DNA of 64,000 nucleotides from Aradus depressus (Eukaryota > Arthropoda > Insecta > Hemiptera > Aradidae): NCBI GenBank assembly GCA_963662175.1, contig OY759218.1:14784480-14848479 (forward strand). The letters run 5' to 3'. Both the position numbers and the translations under genes were made by a program. Shown here in pieces: positions 47,901 to 59,900 of the stretch (position 1 is its first letter; every line of letters starts with the position of its first letter). Under the pieces are notes generated by a model, which saw only the letters and a list, made by a program, of their open reading frames with translations, was not told the DNA's origin and made no database searches.

Positions 47901-50900
47901 TTAATTTATCGAAAATAAATTGTACATGTGGATTTAGACATCTCCGACTGACACCTATTTTATTTTCAGCCAGAGCGAAGAGATGGCTAAAAGGGGGTGA
48001 GGGAGGGGGGGGGAGAGGAGCCTTGAGTTCAAAACACCTAATAACACTCAATGAAGTTAACATTTCTATTAAATCAAAAAAAATGAAAATACGATGTCTT
48101 CCCACTGTTTCATTTTTGACCAGAACCGGTTTTCAATGTAGCAGTGTCATCATCAGTGGCACATCTACGACCCACCCGTACACTACCTCTACGCTGTACA
48201 GGTGGGTCATAGATGTGCCACTGATGATGACGCTGCTGATTTTAAAACCGATTCTGGTCTAAAATAAAACAATGGGAAGATAATGTCTTTTATTTCATGA
48301 GAAATCTCGTCCTGCAACATCTTACTATTACTATCTGGATCTAGAAATCCATTAAAAAGTCACTTACTGGTTTTCAGCCAAATCAGACAAAAGAGAAGTA
48401 AGATTAAGAGAGGGAGCGGAACCTTATTTAATTTCTAATATTATGATGATTGACGGCATTTTTTATTCAACATATTTCAAATTATTAATTTATAAAAATT
48501 GTATAATTGTGTTTCAGATGCTGGTGCGGACTGTCCAAGACTTTCCATTGCGCCGACGTTAGCGTTCGAAACGAAATAGCCTGGACTCCAGCCAAGCACA
48601 CCATAGCGACACCAACTGATGCCTACGGCACCATCGAGTTTCAGGGAGGACCCCACCCCAGCAAGGCCCTGGTATGTATATATATATATATAGAAGCCAT
48701 ATACTCTAAAACAAAAAATAATTAACATTTTAAATAGTTATAAGTCGTAAACATTTACATATACTTACTTATACATCGTACTTGACATTTTCTACACACT
48801 TAAAAAAATAAAGAAAAATGTATGTTTTTAAAAATATTATATATTCCACAAAATATATAATATACATATATGGGTGTACTTTCGGTATTGCTACCATCTT
48901 CAGCCACGACTTAAAAAGTACTAAATGGAAGTTCAACAAGTTCACTTTCCGAACTGTCCCTTCTCCAGCCCCACGGGGTTTTCCCCGTCCCTTTCGTCTT
49001 AAAACCTTGAAAAACGTTAAAAATAAAATTTCATCCCAAATTGAAATCTTGATAATAAAATAAAAATTTGAATTAGTATCAGTGCTGATTAAAATACAAA
49101 AAAATATATATATTTTTAACTTCGCAGCATATTAGGGAAGTTATTGTAATGGGTCCCAAAATTTAAATCAAAACTTTCATAATATTTTTATGTTTCAAGG
49201 TCATTACAACATTTTTACACTATTTTTGGAAAGAAGTATGTGTGTATGTGTGTGTGTACGTACGTGCGTGGTCAATTTTTCCTGCACGCTATTTCGCGAA
49301 CGAAGTATGATATCAACTCCGCTTTAGTGCCAATCGAAGCGTATCAACGTAAATATGATCTGAAAGGAATTTTATCAAATTCGGTCCACCGGTTTTTTTG
49401 TTTGAACAAAAAAGTGGATCTTAGGAATTCTTGAAAAAGATTTATCCGATCTAATTTGTTCTTTCTGGTGGCAATGTAGCATCCTTTAGAGGGCTAAGCT
49501 TAAAAATTGTGGTAACACATTAACGGATAATCGGATTGTAATGAAATTAAACATGTAGTATTCTTAAAAGCCAAAATGAAAAAAAGGGTGTGTGACATCT
49601 CAAAATTCTTAACGGAAAGGGGGGGGACGGTGAGTGGAGGTTGAGCATAAAAATAGTTTAACCTCATTAACAGATTATCGGAGTGTCATGAAATTTTACA
49701 TGTAGTAGTTTTTAAAGTAAAATTTAAAAAAAATAGGCTATGTGACCTATGTGCATTTGCATATCAATTAAAAATCTATGTATAGATAAATTCAATTAAA
49801 TGAATAAATAATTCTGTACTGAATAAAATGCCTACTTTTGTGATATTATTATTAACGATATTATGGACCTCAAGGGCCGCACTTAATTACAAATGCCTCC
49901 TTTGTAGAGTCCTAATACACGGCTCAGTGATTTCCCCTGATTTAGGGTGCAGAGAGCCGAAACACATCCGAGAACCTGTTTGTTTTCTTGAGTGCTGATT
50001 AGGAACTGTTAAATTTCATTGAATTAACCTATTGCTGTTTAGTGTTTAAAAGTAGTTTTCTTGATATTTTTGTATTATTTTAATGTTATTCATGTTGAAT
50101 TTTCCGGCATTTTTTTCCAGATGTTTTCTCTTTTTGACAATATTTTTGGATACGTCAACGTCTTTTCAAGCTTAAAAAAAAGTTTTACGTTTAGTTATGG
50201 AAATAAGCTTCCCCCCTAATCCCCCTTCCATTTGGTCGATATGGCTGAAAATCAATCGTCTTTAGAGGGTTCTGGATTCACTTATAAAATTGTGTTGGTA
50301 CATTCATTCTATCTGGAGTTACCGTGTTCACAGACAATTTTTTTTTCATATTTGGAATTTGGAGGTCGGAAAACAAGAAATTTCGTTGAAAACTCCGCAT
50401 CGAATTTATGAACGATTACATAACTAGTTAAAAACAGCTGACTTGTCTATTCTAATCTGCAAAGAGAGAAAGTTTGTTTGTGTGTTTGAGTTGAGATATT
50501 CTCGAAAACTACTTAACCAATTTGAATAATTCTATCACCGTTGGGAAGCTTATTTCCTTAAGTACATAGGCTATACGCTTTATTAAAAGGGAGTTGAGCA
50601 GTGATGGTAAAAGTGAAGTCGGACAAGAAACGGACGTCCGGACGCCATTTATTGCATAAAACGTTGAAGTAATATCGAAATTATGTGAAAAAAAAATTCT
50701 TGGAACTTCACTAAATGAAGTTGCTCTACTACAGCCCATCAGGACGGCAAAACAAAAGGACATGGTCCACGTACTGGCTATTCAATTCCACGATAACTGG
50801 AAAAATGATGAAAGGCTATTCTGGTCCGTGAACATTGTAAGCAACGAAGCTTTTCCCACTACACAGGACAACCAACAACCAACTGAGTGTGACGGCTTAG

Positions 50901-53900
50901 AAAACGATGACATCAACATCTAAAAACCACAAACTCTTTATTTTTAATTTCTTATACCGTTAGTATAAGGAAGTTTTTTTTTGTTTTTTTATTTGGTAGG
51001 AATGACGCATCGGCGGTACAAAGGCTCCCCCCCCCCCTCCCCCCCCCGCCGAGGAGAAATCCGACCTCCAAAAAAAATAGCATCCTATAGACAGAGGAAG
51101 GGTACCTAAGGTAGAGTGAATTCTGGAGAAAAGGGGAGGAATGGGAAAACCTACTATTTCGCTCTGGTCCCAACAGTAGAAACTGCCAGAGACTGGCTTC
51201 CGGTGCTGGTGCCGGTAACCACAGCCACTACGAATCCAACCTCAGTTGGTGGTGTCGCTTGGAAGCTGACCACCCCCGTAGTAGATAGAGCGCTCTGACG
51301 CAGAAACAATTGTAGCTATGAACTTAAAATTTGTAATGAAGGAGTCCCATGTGCTAACTTAGATCTCATTAGATTTTGGCCGAAATTTGACGAAAAAAAA
51401 TGTCAATACGATAGTTAGTATGAGGATTCAGAAGTTCTTGAGTTCGTTGATCCATTCGCGCTGGGGATATATATGGTGATCCATCTAATAAAAAAAAGGA
51501 AAATAATATTCCATACTTTTAGGATTATTGGAGATTTTTTCCGATTTTAATTATTATATTTATTTATTTTTGTATTATTACCATTGTACACATTTTACTC
51601 ATCGTGTGTATATATGTATATGATATAATAATAATTATATAGGTTAGGTTAGGTTTTATGACTCATGCCCGGGCTTTAACTACGAGGTCATATCGCCTAC
51701 TACCAGAGCGCTCTTTCGTCACTCTGGTGGACATGAGCCCGACTCTACTGTGGGAGTCCTAAATTTTGCCTACCCTAAATTTTTATTCATCTAGGGTAGG
51801 GGTCTTTAACGAGTACCTGGCATCGTACAGGCTCGGGACCATCGCTTAACGTCCCATCCGAAGGACGGCGTGCTTAAGTTTATTTTACCTCCCAGATAAA
51901 ATAAACTAAGGGCATCGGTCTGGTTTCGAACCCACGTTCTTGAGCTCAGAAGTCAAACACTCAATAATTATATATATATACCTATGTATTATAATAATAA
52001 TTATTATTATTTTGTACATATTCTTCAAGACTTTACAGAGACATTTTATTTTTTCATTATTCTTTTTTCTTACATTTGAGGGGTTCAGTTTCAAAACCAA
52101 AGTCCAAAAAATTCGATTTTCATTTTATATGTTTTTTCCACTCTTCATCAAGCCGTCTATCGACTGTAGAGATATTGCGCTTCAAAACAAACTCTGTCCT
52201 ATTTAAAACTGGCTTTGAATTTTTCCTCTCGTTTCAAAACCAAATATGTGCATAGTTACTCTGGCAGCCACCAGAGTCTCGTGTGTTTCCGCAAATACGG
52301 GCAGGTTACTTTGTTTACCATCAGTGTGGTTCCCGGCTTTGTTGTTTGTAATTGCAACGATGAGTTATTTGATTCCAAATCGCAGTAAAAACAGGTAACG
52401 TAGGTTAAATTAATTATTTATGTTGTATTTTTTAAAACAGTGGTTGGGCATGAATCATTATCTCATAAGACAAGAGCCCATAAGTCAATATATATAAAAT
52501 CTCTAAATAGAAAGTGATAAATCGTTTTTTCTTCCTACTGAAAAATTTGTGTTTTTGGACTTAGCTGGTTTTGAAACTGACCCCTTCATTTAGTTATTTT
52601 TAATAATAATAAATAAATACATTTATTTCCGTTAAACCAATACATGGTAACAGGATACGTCAAAAGAATTTATACATTAAGATAGCTTATAAATTAGATT
52701 TATAACTACTTGAGTCTAACACACGTATGATTAGTAGTAATAACAAAACTATTTAAAAAAGTAAAATGAAAATAATAAAAACTGAACGAATGAATACTTA
52801 GACAAAATTAATACATGATACATTTATAATAAGTAGACACATTTTTCAATTTAATAAAAATTAAGATAACTATTTTTCAAAAAAAAATCTTCGGAAGTGT
52901 TTTTATCCCAACGATGTTTCGGGACGTTCTTTCGTCCCATCATCAGGTCCCAATGTGCGAGATATAGAAAAGATAGAAAACAATGTAACTATAAAAATAT
53001 ATGAAAAATTATATATATATATGTATATAGATTAATAAATTATAAATTAATGTATAAAAAAGTCTAAATAAATAAAAAATCATAAATGAATAAATAAAAC
53101 AATAACGTACATTGGACTGACCTTTAAGGTGTGGAGGAACTCTGCCCAAAATATAAAAATGAAAGCTTTATATCAAATTATGTTTTTGGATATGAAACAC
53201 AATTCTTTATTGTGATTATATTATTCTTTTTGAACAGTGAGAATAAAATTCCGTTTCCGTGTATAGGGTTTCCTCTAACATTAACATTTTTAGTTGAAAT
53301 TTAAATTTTTGTTATTATATCTGTTGACTTCAAGAAGTGGGGAAGAGCATTAAATAAATTAATTCCTTTATGAGTTATACTTTTTTCAAAAAGAGAAAAG
53401 CAATGTTTAGTTATTCGATTCTTCTTTCTTCTTGGTATCGTAATCGTGATTAGTAATGTTGAGAGGGAAAATATTTCTATTTTTCCTAATAACCATTAAT
53501 GTTTCAAATATAAACAGCGATGGCAAAGGCAGGATTTTAAGTTGTTTAAATATTTCTCTTATTATTGTACATATTGTCATTTATTGTTTTACTTTGTCCT
53601 ATTATCCATAATTTTCAACTAATTTACTTTTGGTTTGTACCGATTGTAAGTATAAAAATAATAAAATCTTTATTTTCAGTATGTCCGGATGTCTTATGAC
53701 ACTCGCCCAGAATTGATATTGCAATTGTTCACTCGAGAATGGAACCTGGAACTTCCAAAACTTCTAATCACCGTTCAGGGAGGAAAAGCCAATTTCGAAC
53801 TTCAGCCAAAATTGAAGAAAGTATTGCGAAAGGGACTTCTCAAAGCTGCCAAAACAACTGGTGCCTGGATCTTCACCGGTGGAACAAATACTGGTCAGTT

Positions 53901-56900
53901 TCTATTTAAAAGTTTTGTAATTTCAACTTAAAAAAGAAAAATTTAATACTTACTTGGTGGTACCGAAATATGCACCACTTCTCCTATTTTCACTTCCGAT
54001 TTTAAAAGACACTAATCGATGGGAAATTTTTCGAGGAATCTAATGTCGCAAAAAATGTTTTGCCATGTTGCGACGCACGCGCAGTAGATTCAAAAAACTG
54101 TTTTTTTTTTTTTGTTTTTTTAATTCTTAGCGTCAAAATATGTATCTCGATTTCCACCAAATTTTCACTGAAGACAGCTGAAACCTCATACTTTGAAATA
54201 GTTATATCGAAAATCTGTGTATTTTGAATTTTCCACTGAATTCGAGCCGAAAATGATGGTAATTCAATTTTTTTCGACAATTCGCTCTCATTTTTTGCGC
54301 TTGTGTGCGTGTACTCAGATTCGAATTACACGGAAAATTTCCGATCGATTATGTATTTTGATAACTTATTTTAATGCATTCTCAACCATTTTTATCAGAA
54401 AAAAAATATATACATTCATAATCAAATGTATTAAAAATATAAGAATTTTTAGGAAAAAAATTTCTTTCAAACAAATTATTCATTTACAAAAAAAAGGAGA
54501 ATGTACAAAAACTAACATGAAAACGTGATTTTTTTCCCCTCAAAATTCTCATATTTTCAATACATTTGATTATGACTGTATATCTTTTTTTTCTGATAAA
54601 AATGGTCGAGAATGCATTAAAATAAAGTATCCTCAAATGGTTTATGATTCTTGCATCACCATTTTTACTTTTTTGTGTCATTATGCACAATAAATAAGAT
54701 GCATAGTGTCGAAATAGGTTTTAGGGAACATTGCATTTATAGTGATGAATTTGTTGAATTTAAGTACATGAGGAATTCTCATGAAAAAATAATAGAGTAG
54801 AGTCCCACTAATCCGGACTAGATGGGACAGGACCCCGTCCGTATTAAACGGCATTTGCAGTAAAATGCACCTGATAAATATTTTAGCGACTTTTTTTTTT
54901 CTCATGAATACACCTTTTCCTTCAGCTTAATTTTATTTTCAATACTACATAATGTATATGTATGTAGGTAGATCTAAGTTTTCGACCTACAAACTGAGAT
55001 AGGGTTAACAAAACAAAACAAAACATTTTTGTGATTAAAACTAAAAATTTTTTTATTGTACAATACTACTGTACAAAACAAACCACGGTACATTAATGTT
55101 ATAATGTAAAAATAAAGATATTTAAAAACGAAATATGTAAACGTTAAATTCTGAACAGGACTGTAAAATAAAACATTGTACAGTATGTAATGAAAACAAG
55201 AATAATATTTTTATGAAAAAAGTCCGTAATATTTTTTTGCTTTAAAGAAGACCGACGTATTTTTGCCGTATGATCTTGCATGCGCCTCAAGGTCAGTAGT
55301 CAAACCCTCTCTTTGAATTATTTTCATACTTACCGCTCGCTAAATTTAATTTTTAGTTTACTAAATCTTAATTAGTTTTTTAATCCCGTCCGGCTTAACC
55401 GCATGTCCGGATAATTGGTGTCCGGATTAGCGAGACTCTACTGTAACAAGAAAAATTGTTTTCTCTTTTATTTAGAGTGTATTTTATGTAAGCCTTAATT
55501 CTCTGCAATTTTTTTCCCTCTCTAGTCATTTCTATTTATTTTAATGATACTGTATACTTCTCAACGGGTACAGATATAAGAAGCCTTTTACTATGTAATA
55601 ATATATTTAGTATTGATGATACATTATTTTTTGCTCCTATTGAGAATGTTCACGCCCCTCTATTGAATGTGACTTTTGTCAACATAGTTGGTTATTATGA
55701 CTCATGCCCGGGCTTTAACTACAATGTCATATCGCCTACTACGAGAGGGCTAATTCGTCACTATGGTTGACAAGAGCCTGATTTTATTATGGGAGTCTAC
55801 TGTGGGAGTCCTAAATTTTGTCTACCTGTTTATTCACCCCTATAGGGTAGGGGTCTTTAACGTTACTGACATCATATAGGCTCGGGACCGTCACATAACA
55901 TCCCATCCGAAGGACGGCGTGCTAACGTTTTTTTTTATTCATCTCACAGATAAAAAACCTAAGGAAGTCGGCCAGGGTTTCGAAACCGCGATCTTGAGTT
56001 CAGTAGGCTAGCACGCTACCTCTGATAGGCGCCCTAATTTTTTTTTTGCCTTTGTTGTGTACCACTGGAAATATGGAGCTTGCATTCCATGTTTCTAGAA
56101 GCCTCTTGAAGCTATCAATCAAGTGACAGAGGACCCGGCGTCAAAATATGGTTTTAAAAGATTTTTTGCCTATAACTTTTATAGGAACGTTTTTTCTCTT
56201 AATTAAATTTTCATTAAAGTACCAACGTTTGTTTACAATAATATAATATACGAGTATGTATGCAGGGTGAAAGTATCGAGTATGCAGTAAGTAAATTTAA
56301 TAGTTTACGAGTTGAACATAAATTAAGTTAATGTATGGCCTAACATTTTATGTTTCCCACCTTGAATTTTCCCTATTTTTGTATAACCAAATCGTTCTCA
56401 TGTTCTTAGCGAAAGCTTGGCAAAAATTCTTTGAGTTTCTTATCTATCCACTACAGACCTGATTTTCCTCTCTGAAGTTATTTTTCTTTTTTTCCTCCAG
56501 GAGTGACAAGACAGGTTGGAGATGCTCTACTTCTTGAGAGGTCGCAGCGAAGTGGGCGAGTAGTCAGCATCGGGATAGCTCCTTGGGGGATTGTTGAGAA
56601 CAACCACGATCTGATCGGCCACAACAGAGATGTTCCTTACCACGCCATCTCCTCACCCAGGTCTGTTAACCATCTAACACCAACCAATAACGCCGAAGTT
56701 ATATAAAAGTGGTCGGTGAATCTTCGGCAATGTACTTCCCCTTCAGGAATTAAACCAACTATGTTTTCGCACTGCCTCTGAAACCAATTTACTGATTTCC
56801 TTGAAAAGCAATAGTTGTTTTACTGAGAAGCTTCTGAATCATCATACTTATTATATACATTATATAGTTATTGTGACTCATGCTCGTGCTTTAACTACGA

Positions 56901-59900
56901 GTTCATATCGCCTACTACCAGAGCGCTCTTTTGTCTCTGGTGGAAATGAGGCCGACTCTACTGTGGGAGTCCTAAATATTACCTACCCTAAATTTTTATT
57001 AACCTAGGGTAGGGGTCTTTAACGAGTACCTGACATCGTACAGGCTCGGGACCATCGCTTAACGTCCCATCCGAAGGTCGACCAGTTTATAAGTTTATTT
57101 TACCTCTCAGATATAATAAACTAAGGGACTCGGCCGGGTTTCGAATCCAAGATCGTGAGCTCAGAAGGCAAACACGCATACCCGTTTAACATTTATATTG
57201 TCTAATTCCACGAAAAATATATACATATTGTGGTACCGGTTTCGGTTTACGCCATACATACATGTATATACTGCTCATATATGTATGTTTATACAGTCGA
57301 CTCTCGATAATTTGACACTCGATAGGGGTCTTTAACGAGTATCTGACATCACACAGGCTCGGGACCATCGCTTAACGTCCTATTCAAGGGGTCAGATTTT
57401 TTTTTTTTCATTTATTGGAATCAGTTGGTCGGAAAACATGGAATTCCAATGAAAACTCAACATTAAATTTCTGATTGATTACGTAACTTTCCCTATATTA
57501 TTTATAGCGTGGGAAGTAAAATAGTTTTAAATATGAAAATATCCTCATTTGAAGTGGCCAGAAAAGGGTTTACAATACCTTGAGCGAGACGCCTGTTGAT
57601 TTTTCCAATTCGGTCGATTGGTTTTAGAGAGCGAATCTAATCCTAGCTATACGTAGTTTATTACCTTTTATTCTAGCTACAAGTAAGGTTTTAAGGCAGA
57701 GATATCGCCACCTAAGATCAGTTTGTTCGGACCATATTCGATAAATGATCCGAATTACTTCATGAACCTGTATATTTTGATTTTGCATTTATTTTACAGT
57801 TTAAAATGCAACTAAAAATTTGTGTAGATAATTTTACTGCAAGTAAGAATACAAATGTTTAAAGTATCCAAATTTTATAGTTCCATAATTTTATAAAATA
57901 TTGAGATAGCTTAGTGTTTAATACTGAAAAGTGATACTTCCGGACTATCGGGACCTTTGTTGTTCGAGACGATTTTTCAAAATTGTATTTATTTTTGGGT
58001 TGTGTAAGGGGATTCTGAATTCGTATATAATATATTCATCACATCTTCATCTAATTTATTTTTTGCTTTTGTTTAAAAATTAGCAGTAATATACGTTTCG
58101 GGAAATACTCCCACATCACTATCTATAATTTATCTGTTCTTTATGTTAACATTTCTTCTGTCAATTAGAATCTTCCTTTTATAAAATTCTGATTGACAGA
58201 AGAAATGTATGTAACATATAAATTATAGATATTGATGATGGGATTACTTCCCGAAATTAAAATTGCTAATTTTTAAAAAGCAAAGTTGGGAGAAGTAATG
58301 CTGTGATGGATATATTATATACAAATATGTATCGTCGTTCTCGGCTTAATCTTCCCGCAGATGAACTTGTCTATTCGTCGGCAGCGCAATTCAAAACATT
58401 GGACGGCAGATTTCATGTTCATGTGATGCCCTTTAGAGTAGTTTCACTCTGCTACAATCCTGTGTTCTGAAGGAAAGCAATGGTCGTCACCTCATTAATG
58501 ATCGCACGGAAAATCTCTTTGAGATTCATCTATATAAAAACAAACATACAAAAATCGACCAGAATCGGCCCGATGACCCGGAAGCACCAATAATTTTTCT
58601 GAAATGATATACTTTTCATTAGAAATTAAGGAGTAACACATAGTTATGTGCTGGATAGAACTACATTTGTTTTCGGAATGCAAACATTCAAATTGAAGGG
58701 TGAATATTTAAAAGAATATATAAACAAACCCTGTAATAAATTACCTGTATTTATTAAAACACAAGTAATACAGGTGAAAAGAAATACTCTTATATTAAAA
58801 GTAATTTTATGAACAATTTCAAACCTCAATATCTCAAAATGACTTTTGAATCCCATACAACCTTCACACAATGAAGCGACTATTATGTAAATTTTAAAAA
58901 AACAGACTATTTTTGCATTGCAATTTTTTTAAACTGTATATTGTATTGCTTTTTTAGCACTAACAGTTGAATTTTGTTTAACATGTACATATATTTATTT
59001 TTTTAAATGTCATTTGGTTAGGTCGAAGTTTGCGGTTCTCAACAGCAAGCATGCTTATTTTCTTCTTGTTGACAATGGAACTGCTGGGAAATATGGAGCT
59101 GAAATCATCCTGAGAAGGAAACTTGAGAAATACATCTCTATACAGAAGCTAAACCCTTGTAAGTAATTTGCTTTTAATGTAACATTTAAAAAAATGAAAA
59201 TATATATCAAATCCAATGTAGTTCACTGACTATATCTCGTCATCAAATCATTATAAATTCCTTTGAAGGTGGGGAAGTAAAAACACTTCTCATGCCTTAT
59301 GTCATTATTATGATTCAAATCAACTGTTTTATACATGCACAATTTTGATCCGAAAAAAATTCAAAAGAAACAACCATCTCTCTAACGCGGTTTCGATAAA
59401 AACGGTTTAGCTAACTCCCTGTATGAAATGAAATGAAATTAAAAGAAATTTTATTATTCTGGGACCGAGGTCCCCTAAGAATAAATACATACAGAGTAAA
59501 GAAAATGAAACAATGAAATATAGTATCAGTAAGTAAAAAAAAATTGTCTATTTCACGAAATATATACAATACATGGGAGTACTTTCGGTATTGCTACCAT
59601 CTTGAGCCACGACTTAACAAATATTAGATTTGCAATAATCTTATTTATTCAGAAGTTCAATTATATATATATTATTATATTGAACTTCTGAATAAATAAG
59701 ATTATATATATACTTATATATTTTTTAAAGTCTAAATATAATTTTTTTTCCCCTCTGTCTTTCAAGATGTATGTTTTTCTTTGTATCTTATTGTCCGTAA
59801 TGGAAAATGAACTAATTTGTTTGTTATAATCTGTTAGGCCCTGAAGAAGGCAATAAATAGTTTCCGAAACGTTACTGAGTTTTTTATTTACATGACAGAA

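Noticed and set aside
47482..48105. 207-codon minus-strand reading frame, the longest in the window
   Set aside because: No recognisable domain. It runs through R1 and the family 3 foldback, with low-complexity proline/serine stretches from a C-run. Judged a chance opening.
58644..58871. Possible small membrane protein, 75 codons
   Set aside because: Hydrophobic composition is expected from AT-rich intron sequence. No start context or homology cue.
59830..59900. Additional hammerhead-like motif (CUGAAGA … GAAACGUUAC)
   Set aside because: Box and palindrome are suggestive, but no stem I pairing is found between the flanks and stem II is irregular. Kept out of the candidate list.
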